64,000 bases of DNA. It comes from Pandoraea norimbergensis (lineage in GTDB: Bacteria; Pseudomonadota; Gammaproteobacteria; Burkholderiales; Burkholderiaceae). The position numbers and the translations under genes are program-made. The stretch covers positions 4,650,001-4,714,000 of the forward strand of contig NZ_CP013480.3 of assembly GCF_001465545.3 (NCBI RefSeq), written 5' to 3'. Below the pieces are notes generated by a model that saw nothing but the letters and a program-made list of their open reading frames with translations, searched no databases and was not told the origin of the DNA. The number at the start of each line of letters is the position of its first letter. Positions within the stretch are counted from its first letter, which is position 1. Shown in pieces: positions 8,523 to 18,301 of this stretch.

Positions 8523-9428
8523 ATGGACATCAAGCAGATGCGGTACTTCCTCGCTGTGGCCGAGGAAGGCAATTTCGGACGCGCCGCCGAGCGGCTGAAC
8601 ATGGCGCAGCCGCCGCTCACGCGGCACATTCAGGCGCTCGAAGCGCAACTGGGCACCCAGTTGTTCGTGCGCACCCCCAAGGGCGCGACGCTCACGGCCG
8701 CAGGCGAAACGCTGCTCGCCGAGGTGCCCAACATCCTGTCGCTTGCCCGGCGCGCGGAAGAACAGACACGTCTGGCCGGCGAAGGCTATATCGGGCGGCT
8801 CGACGTCGGCATCTTCAGCTCGGGCATTCTCAATGTGATTCCGCGCCTGCTCGCCAACTTTCACACGGCCCGGCCCGAGGTGAAGATCGGGCTGCACAAC
8901 CTCTCGAAAGCCGAACAGATCGCCGCGCTTCGCGAGCGCCGCATCGCCATCGGCTTCAACCGCCTGATTCCGGACGAGCCCGACATTGCCGTCGACTGGA
9001 TTCATCGCGAGCCGTTTCTCGTGGCGCTCTACGAGGGGCATCCGCTATGCAAGCGAACATCGCTCACGCTCGCCGATCTCGATAACGAACGGATGATTCT
9101 TTATCCGAACGCACCGATGCCGGGCTTGGCGGAAGAAGTGACGGCGGCCTTTCGTGCGGAGGGAGTGACGTTGCGCGTCGAGCAGGAGGCAGAGGACGTG
9201 GTGACGTCGATCGCGCTGGTGGCGAGCCGCTTCGGCATTTGCGTGACGACGGAGTCGGCGGCGAATCTGCGCTTACCCGGTGTGGTGTACCGGCCGCTCA
9301 AGTCGCAACGTCTGCGCTCCATTGAACTGAACTGCATGTATCGGCGCGACGACACGTCGCCGATTCTTGCGGCATTTCTGGCGCTGATCCGGCAGTCGCG
9401 AAATCACCGGCATGCGCTGACGATGTGA
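8523..9428 (+). CDS. LysR-type regulator, CatR/BenM-like
   Basis: The 301-residue protein has an N-terminal winged helix (MDIKQMRYFLAVAEEGNFGRAAERL, residues 1-60) typical of the CatM/BenM/CbnR branch, followed by a substrate-binding domain with the IFSSGILNVIPRLLANFH segment. Regulators of this branch respond to muconate-like acids. It is divergent from the tautomerase-hydratase-decarboxylase operon across a 206-bp region with an ATAC-N7-GTAT site, so it most likely activates that operon. I start at ATG 8523 (MDIKQ), the classic N-terminus, rather than the in-frame ATG at 8499. The inducer is unknown. Confidence 0.87.
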   Translation: MDIKQMRYFLAVAEEGNFGRAAERLNMAQPPLTRHIQALEAQLGTQLFVRTPKGATLTAAGETLLAEVPNILSLARRAEEQTRLAGEGYIGRLDVGIFSSGILNVIPRLLANFHTARPEVKIGLHNLSKAEQIAALRERRIAIGFNRLIPDEPDIAVDWIHREPFLVALYEGHPLCKRTSLTLADLDNERMILYPNAPMPGLAEEVTAAFRAEGVTLRVEQEAEDVVTSIALVASRFGICVTTESAANLRLPGVVYRPLKSQRLRSIELNCMYRRDDTSPILAAFLALIRQSRNHRHALTM

Positions 9429-9865
9429 GGCCGAAACGGGTGATGTCCGCACTGAAAACAAAGCCGCTGAAATATACGCAATCGGATGCAAAGTAAAAAT
9501 TTTGGATTTCAGTGGCGCACGGATTGTATCCAAAATGTCCTGATGACTTAAGGCGTCTCGTAAATCATCGTGGCCCCGATTTGTGCGGCAAGTCGAAATG
9601 CTGCGCTGCACCTATCTGCGTAGTACTACGGAGTGTCCTTGTGACGCCTCCGATATTCGCCATCCGACCCCTTTGAAATCCTTTATCCATGCGGGTCTCC
9701 AGACCCCTTGGGATAGTGGTTCCAATTGGACTCCGTATTACGCTAACATGGCGCATCGTTCGCACCTCATGGGGTGGGAATGATCGAATAAACAGGTTCA
9801 GCAGTCGCTTAAGACCACCGCACGCTCGGGTAGTCAAAAAAATACAAATCAAGGAGATGTCCACA
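9429..9865. other. long leader/promoter region of livK
   Basis: No gene is apparent in 437 bp. A 9-bp inverted repeat, ATTTTGGAT at 9499-9507 and ATCCAAAAT at 9538-9546, is separated by 30 bp and could be an operator or hairpin. A 10-bp palindrome TCCAATTGGA lies at 9721-9730. AAGGAG at 9851-9856 is the livK ribosome site. Confidence 0.35.
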
Positions 9866-10978
9866 ATGCAGTTCCGTCACAAATCCCTGTTCGTCGCCGC
9901 TGCGCTCGCCTTCATTGGTACGGCTGCCAATGCCGAGACCGTCAAAATCGCCATCGCCGGTCCGTTCAGCGGCTCGGTTGCCCAATACGGCGACATGGTC
10001 AAGGCCGGCGCGCTGACCGCGATTGAAGAAATCAATGCGGCCGGTGGCGTCAACGGCAACAAGTTTGAAGCGGTCATGATGGACGATGCGTGCGAGCCGA
10101 AGCAGGCCGTCGCTGTCGCCAACAAGATCGTCAGCCAGAAGATCAAGTACGTGATCGGTCACGTGTGCTCGGGTTCGACGATTCCGGCATCGGACATCTA
10201 CGAAAACGAAGGCGTGGTGATGATCACCCCGTCGGCCACGGCCCCGCAACTGACCGAAGGCAAGAAGCGCCACTTCATCTTCCGCACGATCGGTCGTGAC
10301 GATCAGCAAGGCCCGGCGGCTGCCCAGTACATCATCAACAAGGTCAAGCCGAAGAAGGTTGCCGTGCTGCATGACAAGCAGTCGTACGGTCAGGGCATTG
10401 CCACCTCGGTGAAGAAGGACCTCGACGCGGCCAAGATTCCGGTCGTGCTGTTCGAAGGCATCAACGCCGGCGACTCGGATTACTCGGCCGTCATCACCAA
10501 GCTCAAGGCGCAAGGTGTCGACTTCGTGTACTTCGGCGGCTACCACCCGGAAATGGGTCTGCTGCTGCGTCAGGCACGTGAGCAAGGCGTGAAGGCCACG
10601 TTCATGGGACCGGAAGGCGTGGGCAACAAGGACGTGACGGCCATCGCCGGCCCGTCGTCGGAAGGCATGCTGGTCACGCTGCCGGCCGACTTCGCCGCAG
10701 ACCCGGCCAACGCCAAGCTGGTGAAGGCATTTGCCGACGCCAAGCGCGATCCGAACGGTCCGTTCCAGATGCCGGCTTACACGGGCGTGCAACTGATCGC
10801 CAAGAGCATTGCCGGCGCGAAGAGCACCGACTCGGAGAAGGTTGCCGATTACCTGCACAAGAACACGTTCGACACGCCGATCGGCAAGGTGTCCTACGAT
10901 GCAGCCGGCGATCTGAAGTCGTTCAAGTTCGTCGTCTACACGTGGCACAAAGACGCGACCAAGACGGCCGCCAACTGA
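9866..10978 (+). CDS. livK: branched-chain amino acid ABC transporter, periplasmic binding protein
   Basis: The 370-residue product is a LivJ/LivK-type periplasmic binding protein. A cleavable signal ends near AANA, followed by VKIAIAGPFSGSVAQYGD and the type I binding fold. It captures leucine, isoleucine, valine or related substrates for the LivHMGF transporter encoded next. I chose ATG 9866, nine bases after AAGGAG; the ATG at 9857 abuts that ribosome site too closely. A GC-rich hairpin separates it from livH, a usual device to make more binding protein than membrane subunits. The longer in-frame extension back to 9689 is probably untranslated. Confidence 0.93.
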   Translation: MQFRHKSLFVAAALAFIGTAANAETVKIAIAGPFSGSVAQYGDMVKAGALTAIEEINAAGGVNGNKFEAVMMDDACEPKQAVAVANKIVSQKIKYVIGHVCSGSTIPASDIYENEGVVMITPSATAPQLTEGKKRHFIFRTIGRDDQQGPAAAQYIINKVKPKKVAVLHDKQSYGQGIATSVKKDLDAAKIPVVLFEGINAGDSDYSAVITKLKAQGVDFVYFGGYHPEMGLLLRQAREQGVKATFMGPEGVGNKDVTAIAGPSSEGMLVTLPADFAADPANAKLVKAFADAKRDPNGPFQMPAYTGVQLIAKSIAGAKSTDSEKVADYLHKNTFDTPIGKVSYDAAGDLKSFKFVVYTWHKDATKTAAN

Positions 10979-11014
10979 TTCCCTGACGCTTTAAAGGCCA
11001 GCGAATCACCCCCT

Positions 11015-11040
11015 GCCGCCCGCCGATTCCGGCGGGCGGC
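11015..11040 (+). promoter_or_regulatory. intercistronic hairpin between livK and livH
   Basis: A perfect 10-bp stem, GCCGCCCGCC pairing with GGCGGGCGGC, has a 6-nt loop and no U-tract. It probably protects the 3' end of livK mRNA or causes partial termination, lowering livHMGF relative to livK. Confidence 0.6.
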
Positions 11041-11082
11041 GCGCATTCGCGCTCGGCCCCCGCACGTCGCGAGGCTTCCCGC

Positions 11083-12006
<924 letters not shown>

Positions 12007-12014
12007 GGTCGACC

Positions 12015-13289
12015 ATGACACAACAACTCACGCTCAAGTCCGGCGCCGTCAACCGTGCGCCGGCCGGAGAGACGCTCAAGGGCGCGGTCATCGCCACGCT
12101 CGTGACGATCATCCTCACGGCCCCCATCCTGGGCCTGCAACTGAAGCTCGAAGGCTATCAGGTCGTGCTGGAGCAACACTGGCGTCCCGTGTGGATCGCC
12201 GCCGCGATCGTGTTCATCTTCCAGATGATCAAGCCGATGCTGCTGCGCTCCAAGCGCGCGGTGAAGCTGCCGACCATGCCCACGCTGGGCCGCCGTCAGC
12301 AACTGCTCGCGATGTGGGTGCTGCTCGCCATCGGACTCGTGTGGCCGTTTGTCGGCTCACGCGGTGCGGTGGACGTGGCAACGCTGGCGCTCATCTACTG
12401 CATTCTGGGTCTCGGCCTGAATATCGTGGTGGGCTTCGCCGGTCTGCTCGATCTGGGCTACGTCGGCTTCTACGCCGTCGGTGGCTACACGTACGCGCTG
12501 CTCAATCAGTACTTCGGTCTGACGTTCTGGGAATGCCTGCCGCTGGCCGCACTCATGTCGGCAACGTTCGGCTTCCTGCTCGGCTTCCCGGTGCTGCGTC
12601 TGCGCGGTGACTATCTGGCCATCGTGACGCTCGGCTTCGGCGAAATCATCCGCCTGCTGCTCAACAACCTGACGAGCATCACCGGTGGCCCGGACGGCGT
12701 GTCGGGCATTCCGAAGCCCAGCGTGTTCGGCTTCGAAATGGCGCGCTCGTCGAGCGTCGAAGGAGCGAAGACTTTCCATGAGTTGCTGGGCATGTCGTAC
12801 AGCGGCTCGCACATGGTGATCTTTCTGTACCTGCTCGCGTTCGTGCTGGTCGGCTTCACGCTGTTCGTTACCAGCCGCCTGATCCGCATGCCGATCGGCC
12901 GTGCGTGGGAAGCGCTGCGCGAAGACGAAATCGCCTGCCGCTCGCTCGGCCTGAACCCCACGCGCATCAAGCTCTCGGCGTTCACGCTGGGCGCGTCGTT
13001 CGCGGGGCTGGCCGGTGCGTTCTTTGCGGCACGCCAAGGGCTCGTGACACCCGAGTCGTTCACGTTCATCGAATCGGCGCTGATTCTCGCCGTCGTGGTG
13101 CTGGGCGGCATGGGCTCGCAGGTCGGCGTGATTCTCGCGGCCATCCTGCTCACCGTGTTGCCGGAAGTGGCGCGCGGTTTTGCCGAGTACCGGATGCTGA
13201 TCTTCGGTCTGGTGATGGTGCTGATGATGATGTGGCGTCCGCAGGGCCTGCTGCCCGCCACTCGCCCGCATGTGGAGTTGCCGCAATGA
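12015..13289 (+). CDS. livM: branched-chain amino acid ABC transporter permease LivM
   Basis: This 424-residue permease has an N-terminal extension of about 100 residues with two or three extra helices before the conserved LivM core ([24 protein letters not shown]). The coupling motif is [19 protein letters not shown]. The length and N-terminal extension are typical of E. coli-type LivM (425 residues). Its stop codon overlaps the livG start (ATGA, 13286-13289), so translation is coupled. GAGG is present 8 bp before the start. Confidence 0.94.
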   Translation: MTQQLTLKSGAVNRAPAGETLKGAVIATLVTIILTAPILGLQLKLEGYQVVLEQHWRPVWIAAAIVFIFQMIKPMLLRSKRAVKLPTMPTLGRRQQLLAMWVLLAIGLVWPFVGSRGAVDVATLALIYCILGLGLNIVVGFAGLLDLGYVGFYAVGGYTYALLNQYFGLTFWECLPLAALMSATFGFLLGFPVLRLRGDYLAIVTLGFGEIIRLLLNNLTSITGGPDGVSGIPKPSVFGFEMARSSSVEGAKTFHELLGMSYSGSHMVIFLYLLAFVLVGFTLFVTSRLIRMPIGRAWEALREDEIACRSLGLNPTRIKLSAFTLGASFAGLAGAFFAARQGLVTPESFTFIESALILAVVVLGGMGSQVGVILAAILLTVLPEVARGFAEYRMLIFGLVMVLMMMWRPQGLLPATRPHVELPQ

Positions 13290-14053
13290 GTGCAGACCTG
13301 TTGAAACTTTCCGGCTTGCAGATGCGCTTCGGCGGTCTGCTGGCTGTCGACGGCGTCGAGTTCGCCGTGCGCAAGAACGAAATCTTCGCCGTGATCGGCC
13401 CGAACGGTGCCGGCAAGACCACCGTGTTCAACTGCGTGGGCGGTTTCTATCGCCCTACTGCCGGTTCGATCATGCTCGATGGCGGCGACATCACCGGGCT
13501 GCCGAGCCATATGGTGGCGCGTCGCGGGCTGGTGCGTACGTTCCAGAACATTCGCCTGTTCCGCCAATTGACCGTGGTCGAAAACCTGCTGGTCGCGCAG
13601 CACATGCGCGTGCACAGCGGTTTTCTGCAAGGGCTCTTCTCGACCGGCGCTTTCCGTCGCGCCGAGCGCACCGCCCTTGAGCGCGCCAAGCACTGGCTCG
13701 ACCGTCTGGGTTTGACGGCTGTGGCCAATCGCGAGGCCGGCACGCTCTCGTACGGACATCAGCGCCGGCTGGAAATCGCGCGCTGCATGATCACCGAGCC
13801 GCGCCTGCTCATGCTCGACGAACCGGCTGCCGGTCTGAATCCGCAGGAAAAGATCGAGTTGCAACAACTCGTCGACAACCTGCGCCATGAGTTCGGGATC
13901 TCGGTGCTGCTGATCGAGCACGACATGAGTCTCGTGATGGGTGTTTCCGACCGGATTCTCGTGATGGAACACGGCAAGCCGATCATGACCGGCAAGCCCG
14001 ACGAGGTGCGCAACGACCCGCGCGTCATCAAGGCCTACCTCGGGGAGGAATAA
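13286..14053 (+). CDS. livG: branched-chain amino acid ABC transporter ATP-binding protein LivG
   Basis: The 255-residue ATPase shows Walker [10 protein letters not shown] near residue 40, the LivG-specific insertion with [24 protein letters not shown], the signature [13 protein letters not shown] (a variant of LSGGQ) and Walker [15 protein letters not shown] start at ATG 13286, which overlaps the livM stop; the same frame is open upstream only as a shadow of livM. It energises the importer together with LivF on the cytoplasmic face. Confidence 0.94.
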   Translation: MSADLLKLSGLQMRFGGLLAVDGVEFAVRKNEIFAVIGPNGAGKTTVFNCVGGFYRPTAGSIMLDGGDITGLPSHMVARRGLVRTFQNIRLFRQLTVVENLLVAQHMRVHSGFLQGLFSTGAFRRAERTALERAKHWLDRLGLTAVANREAGTLSYGHQRRLEIARCMITEPRLLMLDEPAAGLNPQEKIELQQLVDNLRHEFGISVLLIEHDMSLVMGVSDRILVMEHGKPIMTGKPDEVRNDPRVIKAYLGEE

Positions 14054-14754
14054 TGCTGAAGCTGGAACAGATCCACACCCATTACGGGGCCGTCGAAGCG
14101 CTCTCGGGCGTATCGATCGAAGTGAACAAGGGCGAGATCGTCACGCTCATCGGCAGTAACGGCGCGGGCAAAACCACGCTGATGATGACGGTATGCGGCA
14201 CGCCGCGTGCGTCGAGCGGGCGCGTGATGTTCGAAGGCAACGACATCACCGGCAGCCCGACGCACGAAATCATGCGCATGGGCATGGCGATTTCGCCGGA
14301 AGGCCGTCGCGTGTTCCCGAGTCTGACCGTCATCGAGAACCTCAAGATGGGCGGTTTTTTCGGGTCCAAGCATGAGATCGAAGCGGGCATGGAGCACGTC
14401 TTCAAGCTGTTTCCGCGGCTGGCGCAGCGCGGTAAGCAACGCGCGGGCACGATGTCCGGCGGCGAGCAGCAGATGCTTGCCATCGGGCGCGCGTTGATGA
14501 GCCGTCCGCGCCTGCTGCTGCTCGATGAGCCGACGCTGGGTCTCGCACCGCTCGTGATCGCGCAGATCTTCGACATCATCCGCACGATTCGCGAAGAAGG
14601 CGTGACGGTGTTTCTGGTCGAGCAGAACGCGAACAAGGCCTTGCACGTCGCCGATCGCGGCTACGTGCTCGAAACCGGACGCGTGGTGCTCGCCGACTCG
14701 GCCGACAACCTGCTGGCGAACGACGATATCAAGCGCGCTTATCTCGGCGCGTGA
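14053..14754 (+). CDS. livF: branched-chain amino acid ABC transporter ATP-binding protein LivF
   Basis: The 233-residue ATPase has Walker A GSNGAGKTT, the LivF hallmark ISPEGRRVFPSLTVIENL, signature MSGGEQQMLAIGRAL and Walker B LLLLDEPTLGLAP. The start overlaps the livG stop (TAATG). GGGGAGGA upstream is a good ribosome site. It is the last gene of the livKHMGF operon, and a strong terminator follows at 14817-14850. Confidence 0.94.
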   Translation: MLKLEQIHTHYGAVEALSGVSIEVNKGEIVTLIGSNGAGKTTLMMTVCGTPRASSGRVMFEGNDITGSPTHEIMRMGMAISPEGRRVFPSLTVIENLKMGGFFGSKHEIEAGMEHVFKLFPRLAQRGKQRAGTMSGGEQQMLAIGRALMSRPRLLLLDEPTLGLAPLVIAQIFDIIRTIREEGVTVFLVEQNANKALHVADRGYVLETGRVVLADSADNLLANDDIKRAYLGA

Positions 14755-14816
14755 TGGGTGCAGTCGCCGCGCCAAGGCGACGTCGACACGTCATGTGAGC
14801 GATAAGGCCTGAGTGC

Positions 14817-14850
14817 AAAAAGGGGACACGTTTTCGCGTGTCCCCTTTTT
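14817..14850. terminator. terminator of the liv operon
   Basis: AAAAAGGGGACACG (14817-14830) pairs with the complementary arm at 14837-14850, leaving a 6-nt loop and a T-run. The flanking A-run makes it work in both directions, also closing the minus-strand SRPBCC gene. Confidence 0.92.
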
Positions 14851-14902
14851 CATTTCAGCGCCCGCTCGTCGACATCAAGTCATTGATGCCTGCGCATCAG
14901 CG

Positions 14903-15400
14903 TCACTTCATCAGTTCGACCAACTGATCGAGCGCCTTGCCCCAACCGTCGTGGAAGCCCATCGCTTCGTGCTGCGCACGCGTGGTCTCGTCGCCATGCA
15001 TCGCGATCGCCGTGTAACGTGTGCCCTTGCCATGCGCCTCCATCAACACGGCCGCCGTGAAGTGGAAGCCGCCATGTTCGGCGACCGGCGCAGGCGCGGG
15101 ACGAAAACCCGGCAGCACTGCGTTGGTCCACACGAGGCGCGAATTCTCCTCCACTTCCAGATAGCAGCCGACGTTGGGGAATTGCTGCCCCTCCGGCGAG
15201 CGCATCACGGTGTGAAAAAGGCCACCCGGGCGTAGATCGATCTCGCACTCGACGGTCTGCCACGGCGCTGGAGTGAACCACTTCTTGAGATGTTCCGGCT
15301 GCGTCCATGCCGCCCACACACGCTCACACGGCACGTCGACGTAACGTTCGAGCACCAGATCGAGTTTGGGGTCGACCGAGAAAAGATTGGCATGGCTCAT
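14903..15400 (-). CDS. SRPBCC (AHSA1/activator of Hsp90-type) domain protein
   Basis: The 165-residue protein is a START-like fold of the AHSA1 family. It opens with [29 protein letters not shown], then shows the GGLFHTVM strand and the C-terminal helix [17 protein letters not shown]. Such proteins bind hydrophobic ligands; the small stand-alone forms are mostly uncharacterised. The start (ATG 15400) shares one base with the stop of the ArsR gene upstream. This ArsR-SRPBCC pairing is very common and usually means the ArsR protein represses its own operon. The frame is open to 15565, but that stretch lies inside the ArsR gene. Confidence 0.88.
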   Translation of the reverse strand: MSHANLFSVDPKLDLVLERYVDVPCERVWAAWTQPEHLKKWFTPAPWQTVECEIDLRPGGLFHTVMRSPEGQQFPNVGCYLEVEENSRLVWTNAVLPGFRPAPAPVAEHGGFHFTAAVLMEAHGKGTRYTAIAMHGDETTRAQHEAMGFHDGWGKALDQLVELMK

Positions 15401-15735
15401 TAGGGTGTCTCCTTCATCTGCAACAGGTAGTTGTCGAGTTGATCGAGCCGGCGCGTCCACTTGTCGCGCTGCAATTGCAGCCAGTCCTGCGCGCTCGCCA
15501 ACGTTTCGGTCTCGAGCGCATAAGTGCGCACGCGGCCCGCTTTGGTTGAGACCACCAGTCCGCAATCCTCAAGCAGCTTCAGGTGCTGCGAGAACGACGG
15601 CAACGCCATCGAAAACGGTTGCGCCAGCTCGCTCACCGACGCCGGACCGAACGTCAGACGTTCGACCACCGCCCGGCGTGTTGGATCCGAAAGCGCCTGA
15701 AAGACCCGATCGAGAGGGATGGAATGGTTAGTCAT
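15400..15735 (-). CDS. ArsR-family transcriptional repressor
   Basis: This 111-residue winged-helix protein shows [17 protein letters not shown] and the recognition region [30 protein letters not shown]. It has no metal-binding Cys-Val-Cys motif, so it is not an arsenic or metal sensor of the classical type; it belongs to the SRPBCC-associated subgroup. I choose ATG 15735 (MTNHS) because an upstream in-frame ATG at 15759 lies inside the promoter. The promoter's -10 box is only 7 bp before ATG 15735, so the mRNA is leaderless or nearly so. It is co-transcribed with the SRPBCC gene. Confidence 0.87.
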   Translation of the reverse strand: MTNHSIPLDRVFQALSDPTRRAVVERLTFGPASVSELAQPFSMALPSFSQHLKLLEDCGLVVSTKAGRVRTYALETETLASAQDWLQLQRDKWTRRLDQLDNYLLQMKETP

Positions 15736-15742
15736 GTGCCTA

Positions 15743-15771
15743 ACTATAGTGATCGGCATTACTTAGGTCAA
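15743..15771 (-). promoter_or_regulatory. sigma-70 promoter of the arsR-SRPBCC operon
   Basis: Reading the minus strand, TTGACC (15771-15766), a 17-bp spacer and TATAGT (15748-15743) form a near-consensus promoter. Transcription should begin within a few bases of the ArsR ATG at 15735, leaving no room for a Shine-Dalgarno sequence. Confidence 0.75.
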
Positions 15772-15975
15772 GACCTTTGTTTCTGTCACGCATCGAGATA
15801 AAACCGGGATATCTGCGACCGGTCGACAGAATCGTCCGATGAACCTGGCAGACGGCAACACAAATGTCCGCGTTCGCCGGTTTTCAGGGCGATCCGACAC
15901 GAGAATCGGGCGCAGCCGTGCACCGGCTTGGCGTAGAATAGAGCCTTTCCAAATTCAGCCCCCGCGTCGCCCGCT

Positions 15976-17097
15976 ATGCCGTTGGCCACTACAGAAGAAA
16001 TCATTGCCGAGCTCAAGGCCGGCCGCATGGTAGTCCTCGTCGATGAAGAAGATCGCGAGAACGAAGGCGATCTCGTCATGGCAGCTGAGTTCGCAACGCC
16101 GGAAGCCATCAATTTCATGGCGAAGTACGGGCGCGGGCTCATTTGCCTCACGCTCACGCAGGCGCGCTGCAAGCAGCTCAATCTGCCGTTGATGACCTAT
16201 CGCAACGGCACGCAGTACGGCACCGCGTTCACGCTGTCGATCGAAGCCGCCGAGGGCGTGACCACCGGCATTTCGGCCGCCGACCGCGCGTATACCGTCA
16301 AGACCGCAATTGCCAAGGAAGCGCGCCCGGAGGACATCGTCCAGCCGGGTCACGTGTTCCCGATCATGGCGCAGCCGGGCGGTGTGCTGGTTCGTGCAGG
16401 TCACACCGAAGCCGGTTGCGACCTGACGGCGATGGCCGGCCTCACGCCCGCCGCCGTGATCTGCGAGATCATGAACGACGACGGCACGATGGCACGCCTG
16501 CCGGAACTGCTGGTATTCGCCGAGCAACACGACATCAAGATCGGCACCATCGTCGATCTGATCCATTACCGCAGCCGCACCGAATCGATGATCGAAACGG
16601 TTGCCACGCGCGAAATGCAAACCGCATGGGGCCCGTTCCAGGCCACGCTGTATCGCGACAAGCCGAGCGGCAACCCGCATCTCGCGCTGGTACGCGGCAC
16701 GCCGTCGCCGGACGACGAAACGCTGGTGCGCGTGCACGAGCCGCTGTCCGTGCTCGATCTGCTCGAAACCGGTGTGTCCACCCACTCGTGGACGCTCGCC
16801 GGCGCGATGAAGGCGATTGCGGAAAACGGCAAGGGTGTGGTGGTGCTGCTGAACTGCGTGGAAACGCCCGACCATCTGTTCGGCCAGTTCGAAGCCCTCG
16901 ACGAAACCGAGAAGGCCGCGCGCGCCAAGCGCCGCCCGGTGGACTTCCGTACGCACGGCGTCGGCGCGCAGATCCTGCGCGAGCTGGGTGTCGGTAAAAT
17001 GCGTGTGCTCTCGAGCCCGCGCAAGATTCCGAACATGGCAGGTTATGGCCTTGAGGTCACCGGCTTCCAGCCGATGCCCGGCGCCGAAGTTGCCTGA
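15976..17097 (+). CDS. ribB: 3,4-dihydroxy-2-butanone 4-phosphate synthase with degenerate GTP cyclohydrolase II-like domain (RibBX type)
   Basis: Of 373 residues, the first 200 or so are an intact RibB domain, with the acidic loop DEEDRENEGDL at 23-33 and GHTEAGCDLT. It makes 3,4-dihydroxy-2-butanone 4-phosphate from ribulose 5-phosphate. The C-terminal part has the GTP cyclohydrolase II fold outline (RTHGVGAQILRELGV, then GYGLEV), but the zinc-binding TGDxxGSxRCDC motif is replaced by VRVHEPLSVLDLLETGVSTH, so all zinc cysteines are missing. This matches the RibBX variant known in Proteobacteria; a separate ribA should exist elsewhere. A -10-like TAGAAT lies about 40 bp upstream. ribH follows 128 bp downstream. 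Confidence 0.92.
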   Translation: MPLATTEEIIAELKAGRMVVLVDEEDRENEGDLVMAAEFATPEAINFMAKYGRGLICLTLTQARCKQLNLPLMTYRNGTQYGTAFTLSIEAAEGVTTGISAADRAYTVKTAIAKEARPEDIVQPGHVFPIMAQPGGVLVRAGHTEAGCDLTAMAGLTPAAVICEIMNDDGTMARLPELLVFAEQHDIKIGTIVDLIHYRSRTESMIETVATREMQTAWGPFQATLYRDKPSGNPHLALVRGTPSPDDETLVRVHEPLSVLDLLETGVSTHSWTLAGAMKAIAENGKGVVVLLNCVETPDHLFGQFEALDETEKAARAKRRPVDFRTHGVGAQILRELGVGKMRVLSSPRKIPNMAGYGLEVTGFQPMPGAEVA

Positions 17098-17114
17098 GCA
17101 ACATTGAATCATTG

Positions 17115-17135
17115 CCCCGCCGTCTGACGGCGGGG
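17115..17135 (+). promoter_or_regulatory. hairpin between ribBX and ribH
   Basis: CCCCGCCGT (17115-17123), a 3-nt loop and ACGGCGGGG (17127-17135) form a 9-bp GC stem without a T-run. It is more likely an mRNA processing or stability element, or an attenuating pause, than a full terminator. Confidence 0.5.
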
Positions 17136-17225
17136 GTATGACAACGCCGAGCGGCGCTCCTCGCGGGCCCGCTGGCACTACGTAGGCCGCACCGCCTGGA
17201 CGGTACTTTTTTAAGGAAGCCCATT

Positions 17226-17741
17226 ATGGACATCGGACAATACCAGCCGGAACTCGACGGTGAAGGCCTTCGCGTGGGCATCGTGCAGGCGCGTTTCAAC
17301 GATGCGGTTTGCACGGCATTGCGTGACGCCGCCATTGCCGAACTCGACCGTCTGGGTGTCGACGGCGAAGACGTGCTGCTCGTGTCGGTGCCCGGCGCAT
17401 TGGAAATCCCGCTGGCATTGCAGAAGATGGCCGAAAGCGGTCAGTTCGACGCCCTCATCGCGCTGGGCGCGGTGATTCGCGGCGAAACGTACCATTTCGA
17501 GCTGGTCTCGAACGAAAGCGGTGCCGGCATTACGCGCATCGGCCTCGATTTCGGTATTCCCATCGCTAACGCGGTGCTTACTACCGAGAACGACGAACAG
17601 GCCGAAGTGCGCGCCGCCGAGAAGGGTCGCGATGCGGCCCGCGTGGCGGTGGAAATGGCCAATTTGCTCGAAGCCCTGGATGTACTGAACGGCGACGACG
17701 AAGCGGATGAAGACGAAGACGAAGAAGAGGAAGATCGGTAA
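17226..17741 (+). CDS. ribH: 6,7-dimethyl-8-ribityllumazine synthase
   Basis: The 171-residue product condenses 5-amino-6-ribitylaminouracil with dihydroxybutanone phosphate. The family motifs [32 protein letters not shown] with catalytic His90, and [13 protein letters not shown] are all present. After the usual core it carries a strongly acidic tail of about 16 residues ([12 protein letters not shown]) that most homologues lack or have shorter. A good ribosome site (AAGGAAG) precedes ATG 17226. The stop overlaps the nusB start (TAATG). Confidence 0.96.
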   Translation: MDIGQYQPELDGEGLRVGIVQARFNDAVCTALRDAAIAELDRLGVDGEDVLLVSVPGALEIPLALQKMAESGQFDALIALGAVIRGETYHFELVSNESGAGITRIGLDFGIPIANAVLTTENDEQAEVRAAEKGRDAARVAVEMANLLEALDVLNGDDEADEDEDEEEEDR

Positions 17742-18190
17742 TGAAGAGTGCTCGCCGCCGCGCGCGCGAATTTGCGCTGCAAGGGTTGTATCAATGGCTG
17801 CTCTCGCGCGACCACGCGGGTGAGATCGATGCGCATCTGCGCACCACCCCGGGCTACGACAAGGCTGACCGCGCCCACCTGGATGCCCTGCTCCACGGCA
17901 GCATCCGTGAAGCGGATGCCTTGTCGCTGCAACTGCAACCGTACCTTGACCGTCCGGCAGCCGAGCTGTCGCCGGTCGAGCACGGGGTGCTCGTGCTCGG
18001 TGCCTACGAACTGATTCACCACCTGGACATTCCGTACCGCGTGGTGATCAACGAGGCAGTGGAGTTGGCCAAGACCTTTGGCGGCGTGGAAGGCTTCCGT
18101 TATGTGAACGGTGTGCTCGACAAGTTCTCGGCGGAAGTGCGCCCGGACGAAGTCGCCGCCAATCGCGGCGGACGCGGCAAGAGCGCCTGA
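17741..18190 (+). CDS. nusB: transcription antitermination factor NusB
   Basis: The 149-residue all-helical RNA-binding protein begins [21 protein letters not shown], the NusB arginine-rich N-terminus. It ends with [31 protein letters not shown], the conserved C-terminal signature. With NusE (S10) it recognises boxA in rRNA operons. The ribH-nusB overlap is a standard arrangement. Confidence 0.96.
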   Translation: MKSARRRAREFALQGLYQWLLSRDHAGEIDAHLRTTPGYDKADRAHLDALLHGSIREADALSLQLQPYLDRPAAELSPVEHGVLVLGAYELIHHLDIPYRVVINEAVELAKTFGGVEGFRYVNGVLDKFSAEVRPDEVAANRGGRGKSA

Positions 18191-18301
18191 TAGCGTCTGA
18201 AGTCCCGGGAATTCGTCAGCCCCCATGTGCGCCGACGAATTCCCGCCAGTTCTCCCCGCTGCATCCCCCCTCCACCCTCTGCATCCGCCCCCCCCGCCAA
18301 C

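Noticed and set aside
15736..15975. possible FMN riboswitch upstream of ribBX
   Set aside because: The conserved RFN-element segments are not recognisable; only a -10-like TAGAAT is seen.
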